Shown here: one piece after another, positions 5,855 through 12,312 of the stretch
How the letters are laid out: every line of letters begins with the position of its first letter
Position numbering within the stretch: the stretch's first letter is position 1
From: Candidatus Levyibacteriota bacterium
Lineage (GTDB): Bacteria > Patescibacteria > Microgenomatia > Levybacterales > UBA12049
Length of the DNA stretch: 14,220 bases
Direction of reading: 5' to 3'
Assembly (NCBI GenBank): GCA_003173915.1
Contig: PPGL01000032.1
Span: 1-14,220, forward strand
Translations under genes and position numbers: made by a program
The notes under the pieces: generated by a model
What the model saw: only the letters and a program-made list of their open reading frames with translations
Database searches by the model: none
Told to the model about the DNA's origin: nothing

Positions 5855-8019
5855 GCAACGAAAAATATAATTTTATTCTAGAATTTCTATCGGCAAAGCA
5901 GGAAATTGGATTTGAAGATAGTTTTACCTTAGCAAAGATGTGTAGTGAGCTGCTTATAAATCACGACACTGAATATTTGGCAAGGGACTTAATTATTAGA
6001 GCCCTAGATTCAATTAAGTATTTACATGTTGGTACACATGAAATTTGGAATAGTCTAGTAGAAAAAATTGGGTTATATCCATATTTTGAACCCGCTAAAA
6101 TGTCCTCTCTAGAATTATTGCATTATGAGCTGCACAAATCTAATTTTTTAGAGAATGTATATTTGCATAGGGAGCAAATGCAAATGTCATTAGCCTTACA
6201 ATCAAAAAAAAGCTTAATTGTAAGTGCACCCACAAGTTTTGGGAAAAGTATTCTGATAGAGGAAATTATTGCAAGTAAAAAGTATAACAATATAGTAATT
6301 ATCCAACCAACGCTTGCATTATTAGATGAAACTAGGAAAAAATTACAAAAGTATAGAGACACATATAATATTGTAGTGTCAACAAATCAGAAGGACTTAG
6401 GAGAGAAAAATATATTTTTATTTACTGGAGAAAGAGTTAATGAGTATAAATATTTTCCAAATATCGATTTTTTTGTTATAGATGAATTTTATAAATTAAG
6501 TATTGATAGAGATGATGAGAGAGCAATAGCACTTAATCATGCTTTATATCGTCTCCTCAAAATGACGAATAATTTTTATATGCTAGGGCCCAATATTAAA
6601 AGTATTCCAGATGGTTTTCACTCAAAGTATAATGCGGAATTTATAAAAACGGATTTTGCTACGGTCGCTGTTGATAATTTTGTAGTAGAAGGCATAAGCC
6701 ATAAATCAACTACTGAGGAAAAAGAAGCTACCTTGTTCAATTTGCTCCCTCGATTAAAAGATTCAACTCTAATTTATTGTAGTAGTCCAGACAGTGCAAA
6801 TAAACTTGCAGAAAAATTTTTAAATTATTGTAAGGAGAAAAATATAGATCTTACTTCAGAAGATCTACAAATTAAAAACTTAACAGAATGGATAGATGAT
6901 AATATCCATAAAGGTTGGTTATTAAGAAGATCGCTACCTGCAGGAATAGGTTTACATCATGGGTCAGTACCAAGGCATTTATCCAGCTCAATAATTGACT
7001 TATTTAACAAGGGGATTATTCGGTATCTTTTTTGTACCTCAACATTAATTGAAGGTGTTAACACTTCAGCTAAGAATGTTATTTTCTTCCATAACAAAAA
7101 AGGTGTGAAAAACATCGATTATTTTGATGCAAAAAACATTGTTGGTAGAGCAGGAAGAATGAAATGGCATTATGTTGGAAATATTTATAATTTTAATAAA
7201 GAACCAGAGATTACTGATGTCACAGTCGATATACCTATGTTTACCCAAGATAATGCCCCATTAGACTTATTAATTCAAATGGAGAAAGAAGACTTAAAAT
7301 CCGAGAGTGTAAAGAAAATTGAAGAATTTAATAGTTTAGACATTGAGTTGCAAGAATTATTGAAAGAGAATAAAGGTATACCTGTTGAAGGTCAATTGGA
7401 GTTAATCAACAGACTAAAAAATGATTTGGAACTACATCCAATCCTATCATGGGAAGGCATACCCGAGCTTCCTCAGCTTCAGAAGGTTATTGAACTTGGT
7501 TTAGATTATTTACTTAGAAAAGGGGATAGTCGAAAGTATTCAGCAGCAAAACTTGCAGTAAAAATCATACAATCAATTGAATATCCAACTATGAGGTCGG
7601 CAATTGAACACGATTTTAATAATACTTATTGGAAGACTCAGTATCCTAATCCTGAAGAAAGATTGCAACATGTAATTCAGGAAGCTCTCGATATTTCACA
7701 GAACTGGTTTGAGTTTAAGTTGCCGAAGCTAATATCAATTTTCAATACGATTCAAGCATATGTGTATAAACAGATTGGATTAAAACCTGGCAAATACGAG
7801 AACCTAGTAGGTTTTGTTGAGAATCAATTTCTTCCTGCGCACCTACTCATTTTATTAGACTATGGAATTCCTCCGAGTGCAATTAGAAAGCTAAATAATG
7901 CTATTACACAAAGTTACCCAATAAACGATTTGATAAGCAAATTAAAATCAATAAATTTCAAAGAAATTCAACTATTAAATTATGAAATAGAAAAGATAAA
8001 TTTTCTGACTAAAACTTAA
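5851..8019 (+). CDS. hamB: Hachiman defence helicase HamB (superfamily 2)
   Basis: The 722-residue SF2 DExH/D-type helicase has these motifs in order: a Q-like motif LHREQ (105-109), Walker A SAPTSFGKS (125-133), motif Ia QPTLALLDE (152-160), TGE (192-194), Walker B VIDEFYK (209-215), motif IV LIYCSS (307-312), LHHGSVPR (368-375), motif V CTSTLIEGVN (395-404) and motif VI GRAGRMKWHYVG (432-443). A roughly 270-residue C-terminal region follows. Walker B reads DEFY rather than DEAD/DEAH, and the GRAGR form of motif VI resembles Ski2-like helicases. Directly after a DUF1837 gene with a 4-nt overlap, this identifies Hachiman HamB, which is thought to sense DNA damage or invading DNA and release HamA. 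No Shine-Dalgarno sequence is seen, so initiation probably depends on coupling to hamA. Confidence 0.9.
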   Translation: MSNEKYNFILEFLSAKQEIGFEDSFTLAKMCSELLINHDTEYLARDLIIRALDSIKYLHVGTHEIWNSLVEKIGLYPYFEPAKMSSLELLHYELHKSNFLENVYLHREQMQMSLALQSKKSLIVSAPTSFGKSILIEEIIASKKYNNIVIIQPTLALLDETRKKLQKYRDTYNIVVSTNQKDLGEKNIFLFTGERVNEYKYFPNIDFFVIDEFYKLSIDRDDERAIALNHALYRLLKMTNNFYMLGPNIKSIPDGFHSKYNAEFIKTDFATVAVDNFVVEGISHKSTTEEKEATLFNLLPRLKDSTLIYCSSPDSANKLAEKFLNYCKEKNIDLTSEDLQIKNLTEWIDDNIHKGWLLRRSLPAGIGLHHGSVPRHLSSSIIDLFNKGIIRYLFCTSTLIEGVNTSAKNVIFFHNKKGVKNIDYFDAKNIVGRAGRMKWHYVGNIYNFNKEPEITDVTVDIPMFTQDNAPLDLLIQMEKEDLKSESVKKIEEFNSLDIELQELLKENKGIPVEGQLELINRLKNDLELHPILSWEGIPELPQLQKVIELGLDYLLRKGDSRKYSAAKLAVKIIQSIEYPTMRSAIEHDFNNTYWKTQYPNPEERLQHVIQEALDISQNWFEFKLPKLISIFNTIQAYVYKQIGLKPGKYENLVGFVENQFLPAHLLILLDYGIPPSAIRKLNNAITQSYPINDLISKLKSINFKEIQLLNYEIEKINFLTKT

Positions 8020-8110
8020 CACTATAAAAGCCCTCACGGTTTCTATTTTGGAAGCAAAGCTCACTGTTCGTATCAACTTGATAAATATATCTATCGCTGT
8101 TTGTAATATG

Positions 8111-8170
8111 TTTTTGTATATAAAACTTCAAATTTAAGGCTAAATTAACCTTTGTTTTGGACATGCTAAA
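8111..8170 (+). repeat. Dispersed island repeat, copy C (full)
   Basis: Contains TTTTGTATATAAAACTT, AAATTTAAGGCTAAATT and CTTTGTTTTGGACAT then GCTAAA. It aligns across its full length with copy D and across most of it with reverse copy A. TGTTTGGGATA follows at 8178-8188, as in copy A. It lies in the 235-nt spacer between hamB and the DUF3800 gene, which has no other coding sequence. Confidence 0.75.
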
Positions 8171-8220
8171 GATCTGCTGTTTGGGATATCCGACGATTCT
8201 TAAAACAAAAAAATGGACAC

Positions 8221-8248
8221 TTGATTAAGCATAATCTTGTGCTAATAT
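8221..8248 (+). promoter_or_regulatory. Promoter of the DUF3800 gene with flanking dyad
   Basis: TTGATT (8221-8226), 16 bp, TAATAT (8243-8248) preceded by TGC as an extended -10, ending 6 nt before the ATG. An inverted repeat with 8-bp arms, TAAGCATA (8226-8233) and TATGCTTA (8254-8261), starts at the end of the -35 and ends within the first codons. Confidence 0.55.
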
Positions 8249-8254
8249 CTTGGT

Positions 8255-8872
8255 ATGCTTATATTTATTGATGACTCTGGAGATCCTGGATTTCAATTAG
8301 GCAAAGGGTCTTCTCCCGTGTTTGTTATAGCTTTAGTTATTTTTGATGATAACCTTCTTGCTGAAGAAACTGCAGTAGCATTGAAAAAAGTTCGCCGTGA
8401 GCTTGGTTTCCCTGACTCTATGGAGTTTAAATTTCATAAAAGTAGGGAAGGGGTAAAACATAAGTTTTTAGAAACTGCTTCAACATTTGCCTTCCGTATT
8501 CGTGCCATTGTTGTTGAAAAAAATAAAATCAGAAGTAATTTTCTTCGTACTAGCAAAGATTCATTCTTCAATTATGTTATTATGCAGGTTCTTAAAAATA
8601 ATAGTGGAAAAATTAAGAATGCTAAACTTCGTGTTGATAAACGTGGAGAAAAACGAATCCGAGACGAATTGCGCGCGTATTTAAGTAGAGAGCTTGATAA
8701 TAAAAATAATCATATCTTCACAGATCTTAAGTTTGTTGATTCAAAAGAAAATATTCTTGTCCAATTAGCCGATATGACAGCAGGGTGTATTTCCTCATAC
8801 TACAAAGGTCAAAATAAAGATTTATTTAAAATTCTTAATAAGCGAATTGAAGATATTTGGGAGTTTAACTAA
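8255..8872 (+). CDS. DUF3800 protein (predicted RNase H-like fold)
   Basis: The 205-residue protein shows the DUF3800 hallmarks. It starts with FIDDSGDPG (D6, D7, S8, D10), has EFKFHK (57-62), a strand LRVDKRG with D128, and ends with the conserved VQLADMTAG helix (Q170, D173). The spaced acidic residues and the opening strand suggest an RNase H-like metal-dependent nuclease fold, but biochemical activity for the family is not something I can cite. Such proteins are common in phages and defence islands. Here it follows hamAB after a spacer with a repeat copy, and has its own leaderless-type promoter. Whether it belongs functionally with Hachiman is open. All hallmark segments are intact. Confidence 0.85.
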   Translation: MLIFIDDSGDPGFQLGKGSSPVFVIALVIFDDNLLAEETAVALKKVRRELGFPDSMEFKFHKSREGVKHKFLETASTFAFRIRAIVVEKNKIRSNFLRTSKDSFFNYVIMQVLKNNSGKIKNAKLRVDKRGEKRIRDELRAYLSRELDNKNNHIFTDLKFVDSKENILVQLADMTAGCISSYYKGQNKDLFKILNKRIEDIWEFN

Positions 8873-8874
8873 GC

Positions 8875-8942
8875 GACCCTACTTCCTATCCAAACGTAAG
8901 TCTGGAACGCGCGCCGTCCGGCGACAATTCGGAAATAGGGTC
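8875..8942 (+). repeat. Long hairpin element after DUF3800, shares GTCTGGA/GCGACAATT
   Basis: GACCCTACTTCC (8875-8886) and GGAAATAGGGTC (8931-8942) pair at 11 of 12 positions (the other is a C-A mismatch), starting 2 nt after the stop codon. The 44-nt loop contains CGCCG/CGGCG, and GTCTGGA (8900-8906) and GCGACAATT (8921-8929), both exact matches to the element before hamA. CTTTG follows the right arm. It could terminate the DUF3800 transcript, but its size, inner structure and shared loop motif suggest more than a terminator. Confidence 0.65.
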
Positions 8943-9050
8943 TTTGTATCCTTAATATACCACAAAAATAGGCAAAAATCTAGTTTAGACTGTTATGTTA
9001 AGCTAATTACCCTCTTGACATAGTTATTAGCTATAGCTGTTTTAGATCTA

Positions 9051-9108
9051 ATTTTGTATCTAATACGCGAAATTGAAGCTAAAAATTCTTTGTTTTGGAC
9101 ATTCTAAA
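9051..9108 (+). repeat. Dispersed island repeat, copy D (full)
   Basis: Contains TTTTGTATCTAA, GCGAAATTGAAGCTAAAAAT and CTTTGTTTTGGACATTCTAA. The CTTTGTTTTGGACAT string is identical to copy C. CCTT and GTTTGG follow at 9111-9120. Confidence 0.75.
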
Positions 9109-9134
9109 TTCCTTCGTTTGGAGACATTCAGAAT

Positions 9135-9169
9135 ATCCTCTTATATTATATATAAGATATATAGAGGAT
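9135..9169. repeat. AT-rich inverted repeat between copies D and E
   Basis: ATCCTCTTATAT and ATATATAGAGGAT are near-complementary arms around an AT-only centre. It sits between repeat copy D and its inverted partner E, so the whole 9068-9200 segment has nested symmetry. Confidence 0.55.
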
Positions 9170-9179
9170 GTGATTTTTT

Positions 9180-9200
9180 GATTTTTAGCTTCAAAATTGC
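9180..9200 (-). repeat. Dispersed island repeat, copy E (core only)
   Basis: On the minus strand it reads GCAATTTTGAAGCTAAAAAT, nearly identical to GCGAAATTGAAGCTAAAAAT in copy D but inverted. D and E form roughly 20-bp inverted arms around about 90 bp. Confidence 0.6.
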
Positions 9201-9209
9201 TTATTTTTA

Positions 9210-9227
9210 GTGTCTACGCGTAGACAC
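9210..9227. repeat. Perfect 18-bp palindrome
   Basis: GTGTCTACG followed directly by CGTAGACAC, with no spacer and AATTTTT after it. It lies 94 bp upstream of orf 9321 and 57 bp upstream of its -35. A dimeric regulator site, or a recombination or resolution site, is plausible. The lack of a loop argues against a simple terminator. Confidence 0.6.
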
Positions 9228-9283
9228 AATTTTTCTGTTTTATTCTAAATATTTTAACACCAAATTGTTTCGTATAAATCAGA

Positions 9284-9312
9284 TTGAAAATATACAGATA
9301 ATAACCTAGAAT
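9284..9312 (+). promoter_or_regulatory. Promoter of orf 9321
   Basis: TTGAAA (9284-9289), 17 bp, TAGAAT (9307-9312), with each hexamer one base off consensus. The -10 ends 8 nt before ATG 9321, so the predicted transcript is leaderless or nearly so. Confidence 0.6.
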
Positions 9313-9320
9313 ATGCTTCT

Positions 9321-9980
9321 ATGGCTATGGCGAAAGGAGCAGAATATCAATTAAAAGTGGATTCTCCTCGGTTAGGAGATTTCATGAAAAGGCGGGAAGC
9401 AGGAAGGGAAGAATATGGGAGGAAAAATTGGTCTGATTTTGCAGAATCAATTAGAGATGTTTTTGCAAATTATATAGATGCTAGTCGTTTTCGAAGAGAA
9501 AATGGATTTAGGCTCTACCAAAGTCAGGGATCAATAATTGCAATTGCAGAGATAATAAGTAGAGGTGAATTAGCTCGCCGTTTACAAGATGAAACAAGTG
9601 ATCATATCGATAGGCTTGAATTTTCTATTTCTAGAGACAGTGAGAGTAAACGTATTTTGGAATTACATTTGGGAACAGTTAAAATTTCCTACGACGTACA
9701 AGAAAATGAATTTCAAGTAAAGGCTGGAGACAATACGCGTCTACAAGGTAAATTATTTTCACTTCTTAATGATGATACTTTACACCCTAATCCCTTTAAG
9801 AGTGCATTTCACATGCTTAGCAACCAATTCTATACTCTAAACGATAGTAGCACAAATGTCACCAAAGCTATTATAGATTTTGGAGCGGATATTCCTTACG
9901 CAGAATTTCATGCAAGAACCGAAAGAAAAAGACGTGCTTCTGCGGATAAAATCTATCGCTATCAACTAAGCCGAAAGTAA
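9321..9980 (+). CDS. Unrecognised protein of the defence island
   Basis: I do not recognise this 219-residue soluble protein. The N-terminal third is helical and charged (FMKRREAGREEYGRKNW, then FAESIRDVFANYID). Residues about 72-91 look helical (IAIAEIISRGELARRLQDE). Alternating strands follow (LEFSISRD, ILELHLGTVKISYDV, EFQVKAGD), then a Phe/Asn-rich stretch and a strongly basic tail (RTERKRRASADK). There is no signal peptide, no membrane span, and no nuclease or ATPase motif that I can see. The basic ends could bind nucleic acid. ATG 9327 is an alternative start two codons in; ATG 9313 is out of frame. It is bracketed by repeat copies D/E and F and has its own promoter, so it behaves as one more unit of the island. 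Confidence 0.8.
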   Translation: MAMAKGAEYQLKVDSPRLGDFMKRREAGREEYGRKNWSDFAESIRDVFANYIDASRFRRENGFRLYQSQGSIIAIAEIISRGELARRLQDETSDHIDRLEFSISRDSESKRILELHLGTVKISYDVQENEFQVKAGDNTRLQGKLFSLLNDDTLHPNPFKSAFHMLSNQFYTLNDSSTNVTKAIIDFGADIPYAEFHARTERKRRASADKIYRYQLSRK

Positions 9981-9986
9981 AAGTCA

Positions 9987-10010
9987 TTTTTTGAACATTC
10001 TAAAATCCTT
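9987..10010 (+). repeat. Dispersed island repeat, copy F (right half)
   Basis: TTTTTGAACATTCTAAAATCCTT matches the right half of copy D (TTTTGGACATTCTAAATTCCTT, 9092-9113) with few changes. It begins 7 nt after the orf 9321 stop codon and marks the right end of the repeat-bearing island. Confidence 0.6.
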
Positions 10011-10078
10011 GAGTGTGAGTTTACCCTTATGCATATGAATTCTAAGAATTGACTGTAGTGCTGAATGCGCTTTTCCGG

Positions 10079-10090
10079 TATAATTAAAAT
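10079..10090 (+). promoter_or_regulatory. -10 region of the MFS gene, decides the start
   Basis: TATAAT (10079-10084) is followed directly by TAAAAT (10085-10090). The second ends 7 nt before ATG 10098. TTGACT (10049-10054) is upstream but too far from TATAAT (24 bp), and an AATTCT/AGAATT dyad (10038-10050) overlaps it. The -10 lies inside the longer frame that opens at 10065, so 10098 is the better start. Confidence 0.5.
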
Positions 10091-10097
10091 CCGTCAT

Positions 10098-11297
10098 ATG
10101 CTATCAACTTTTCGCAGCAACCGAACTCTTTTTATCATCGCACTCATTGCCTTAGTAAACATGCTTGGGTATGGGATTGTTATTCCAATTCTTTATGCAT
10201 ATTCAAAAAAGTTTGGGCTTTCTGATTTTCAAAACGGACTTCTTTTTGCATCCTATTCAGTTTGTCAATTTATTTCCACTCCAATTATTGGGAGATTTTC
10301 AGATAAATATGGGAGGCGGCCTATGTTGTTGCTTTCTATCATAGGTACCGCAGTATCTTTTTTTATGATGGCATTTGCGCCAAATGCATTTTTTCTTTTC
10401 TTTGCCCGAATGCTTGATGGCCTGACTGCCGGTAATATTCCTGTCGCATTCGCTGTTATTTCAGATTCAACAGAACCTGAGCAAAGGCCAAAGGCATTTG
10501 GGCTTGTTGGTGCCTCATTTAGTTTTGGATTTGTGTTTGGTCCGGCAATATCAGCATTTACTGTTGGTTTTGGAAACGCTGTACCATTTATTATTGCAGG
10601 AATAATTACTGTCATTGCAGTAATCCTTACTGCACTGTATTTGCCTGAGACAAATACTCACATGCATGAGGAAAAAATAGAGCATGGAAAAATTTTCGAT
10701 TTTAAAAAATTATGGCATACATTGTTTGATCCAAATGTTGGGATGACATTTATTATATCGCTCATTTTCTTTCTCGCATTTTCTTGTGCAATTATTTATG
10801 GTTTTCAGCCTTTTACATTACGAGTCTTACAACTTACTTCGTCTCAAAATGCAATGCTTTTTACCTTGTTTGGTTTTGTTGGACTTATTTCTCAAACCTT
10901 TCTTGTACAGCGATTCTCTAAATTATTTGGAGTAAAAAAGGCATTTTCGTGGGGCATATTATTAACAGCAATAGCATTTCTTATCATGTTTTTTTCCTAT
11001 TCATTAGTCCTGTTTGTTATTGCCTCGATCCTTTTAGGTGTTGTAAACAATGTTGTTCAAACACTCTTACCAACAATACTTTCCCAAGAAGCAGATCCTA
11101 AGTCCCAAGGATCAATCATGGGACTCAACGCTTCTTATCAGAGTATTGGTATGATTGTCGGTCCAATTCTGGGAGGATTTATTGCAACTTTTGCGATTCC
11201 GTTGCCATTTCTTGTCGGAAGTATATTGGTATTTCTTTGCTATATTCTTTCTTTCAAAATTGTCCGTTCTGGAATTCATGAAGAATCTGCATTCTAA
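10098..11297 (+). CDS. MFS transporter, DHA1/TetA-like drug efflux type
   Basis: From ATG 10098 the protein has 399 residues and about 12 membrane spans, the standard MFS size. Motif A is clear in the loop between spans 2 and 3 (GRFSDKYGRRP, 65-75, with D69 and R73). ARMLDGLTAGN (103-113) gives the span-4 arginine R104. The antiporter motif in span 5 is recognisable as GASFSFGFVFGPA (138-150). Motif C and the STEPEQR stretch after span 4 place it with DHA1 proton antiporters of the TetA type, which export drugs or metabolites. The substrate cannot be assigned. A frame opening at 10065 would add 11 residues, but the -10 lies inside that extension. No regulator gene is adjacent. It stands alone, just beyond the right end of the repeat-bearing island. 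Confidence 0.9.
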   Translation: MLSTFRSNRTLFIIALIALVNMLGYGIVIPILYAYSKKFGLSDFQNGLLFASYSVCQFISTPIIGRFSDKYGRRPMLLLSIIGTAVSFFMMAFAPNAFFLFFARMLDGLTAGNIPVAFAVISDSTEPEQRPKAFGLVGASFSFGFVFGPAISAFTVGFGNAVPFIIAGIITVIAVILTALYLPETNTHMHEEKIEHGKIFDFKKLWHTLFDPNVGMTFIISLIFFLAFSCAIIYGFQPFTLRVLQLTSSQNAMLFTLFGFVGLISQTFLVQRFSKLFGVKKAFSWGILLTAIAFLIMFFSYSLVLFVIASILLGVVNNVVQTLLPTILSQEADPKSQGSIMGLNASYQSIGMIVGPILGGFIATFAIPLPFLVGSILVFLCYILSFKIVRSGIHEESAF

Positions 11298-11496
11298 GGA
11301 GTTTGGCATTATTATATATAGTACATCAGTATTGCATATTAGGTTTATCAAAACTAATTAGATCTTCTAGATTTTAAAATCCTTTCAGAAATTGCTGTGT
11401 AATTCTTCGGATCATTCTAAAAGCTGCGATAATGCCTCTACGAGTAGGTACTTTTTATTTGTGCTTATTGTCACAGAAGAATTTTTCATGAAGAGT

Positions 11497-11502
11497 TATA
11501 GT
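11497..11502 (+). promoter_or_regulatory. -10 of the baeRF-cupin operon
   Basis: TATAGT (11497-11502) ends 6 nt before ATG 11509. No good -35 is seen at normal spacing; TTGTCA (11468-11473) is 23 bp away. The spacing from -10 to start matches the other genes here. The 211-nt spacer before it also holds a GATTTTAAAATC palindrome (11370-11381) and nothing else I recognise. Confidence 0.4.
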
Positions 11503-11508
11503 TAGCTC

Positions 11509-12312
11509 ATGACTAGTAAACAATACAAACACATTCATGAAGTTTTAAAAAAATTGCAAGCGAAAAAGGCTGGGCGGGAAAAAATATTGTCCGTTTATCT
11601 CACAAATAATGGGGGTGCAATGGGAACAAAACTTTCAGAAGATTTTCATAGACTCCTTGAGAAAACACTTACCATTGATGAAGCCACAGAACTGAAAGTC
11701 GAAATCGATACGATCGATGCATATTTGTGGGATCAATATGATGTTAGAAATCACCTATCAGGTATTGCCTTTTTTGCAAGCAAAAATATTTGGGAGGTAA
11801 TTAACTTTGATTTTACGGTTTCCAGCCAAATTTGCTATGCCAATGAACCATATATTGCTCCTTTGCTACAAGCTTTAGCAAAAGAAGCGCGGTATTTATT
11901 TGTTATTGCGGATAGAGAAAAAGCAGAACTTCTTACTTTCTATCAAGGAACATTAGAAGAATATAAGGAGGTGTTTGATTCAAGTGTTCCACAAAAGGTG
12001 AAATCAAATAAAGAGGAATACTATGCGCGAAACAATATTATCTTAAGACACATTGAAAATCATCTTCATCGACATTTGCAAAAAATTTCCGACGAAACAG
12101 ACAAGTTTATTGAAAGCAAACCTGTGCAAGGTGTATTTGTTGGTGGACACAAACCACTTTTTCATGACGTAGAACATCATTTAAATCCCAATCTGCAACG
12201 CAAGCTTCAAGGAGAATTTGTGACAGAACTAAATATTCCACGCCCAGAACTTGTTAGGCATGCAGAAAAAACATTAGCATTATATCTACAAAGAAAGGAG
12301 GTTAGAAAATGA
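11509..12312 (+). CDS. baeRF-like protein (archaeo-eukaryotic release factor relative)
   Basis: The 267-residue protein resembles bacterial eRF1-like (baeRF, family 10) proteins. It has an N-terminal alpha/beta part with ILSVYLTNN (26-34) and HLSGIAFFAS (82-91), a middle strand YLFVIADREKAELLTF (129-144), and an eRF1 domain-2-like C-terminal part with GVFVGGHKPLFHDVEHHL (208-225) and a helix ending VRHAEKTLALYL. Relatives are proposed to act on stalled ribosomes by freeing the nascent chain. The loop where GGQ or GxxQ would be expected, before YYARNNIILRHIENH (171-185), reads SNKEE, so hydrolytic activity is doubtful. The gene overlaps the cupin gene by 4 nt (ATGA) and carries that gene's Shine-Dalgarno sequence in its last codons. 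Family placement is by motif memory. Confidence 0.7.
   Translation: MTSKQYKHIHEVLKKLQAKKAGREKILSVYLTNNGGAMGTKLSEDFHRLLEKTLTIDEATELKVEIDTIDAYLWDQYDVRNHLSGIAFFASKNIWEVINFDFTVSSQICYANEPYIAPLLQALAKEARYLFVIADREKAELLTFYQGTLEEYKEVFDSSVPQKVKSNKEEYYARNNIILRHIENHLHRHLQKISDETDKFIESKPVQGVFVGGHKPLFHDVEHHLNPNLQRKLQGEFVTELNIPRPELVRHAEKTLALYLQRKEVRK
12294..12302 (+). promoter_or_regulatory. Strong Shine-Dalgarno of the cupin gene
   Basis: AAAGGAGGT lies 6 nt (7 nt from the AGGAGG core) before ATG 12309, inside the end of the upstream gene. It is the only clear ribosome-binding site in the window and belongs to a gene inside an operon. Confidence 0.85.

Larger units (their letters stand above)
8873..9320. 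other. Repeat-rich spacer between DUF3800 and orf 9321
   Basis: This 448-nt gap has no credible coding frame. In order it holds a long hairpin element (8875-8942), an AGCTATAGCT palindrome (9029-9038), repeat copy D, an AT-rich hairpin (9135-9169), inverted repeat copy E, a perfect 18-bp palindrome (9210-9227) and the promoter of the next gene. TTGACA at 9015-9020 has no convincing -10. Confidence 0.7.

Noticed and set aside
8487..8684. 65-codon frame inside the DUF3800 gene
   Set aside because: It is a shadow in another frame of a gene with clear family motifs.
9015..9046. TTGACA promoter in the DUF3800-orf 9321 spacer
   Set aside because: Candidate -10s fall at 11 or 20 bp, and no gene starts nearby.
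3837..9227. Integron cassette array with attC sites
   Set aside because: Single-gene units separated by palindromes look cassette-like, but no RYYYAAC/GTTRRRY core sites flank the palindromes, each unit has its own promoter, and no integrase gene is in the window.
10065..10097. Upstream start of the MFS gene at 10065
   Set aside because: The best -10 hexamers lie inside this extension, and ATG 10098 directly precedes the first membrane span at the usual distance.
10265..10615. 116-codon minus-strand frame
   Set aside because: Antisense shadow of the MFS transporter, with composition expected from reading membrane-span codons backwards.
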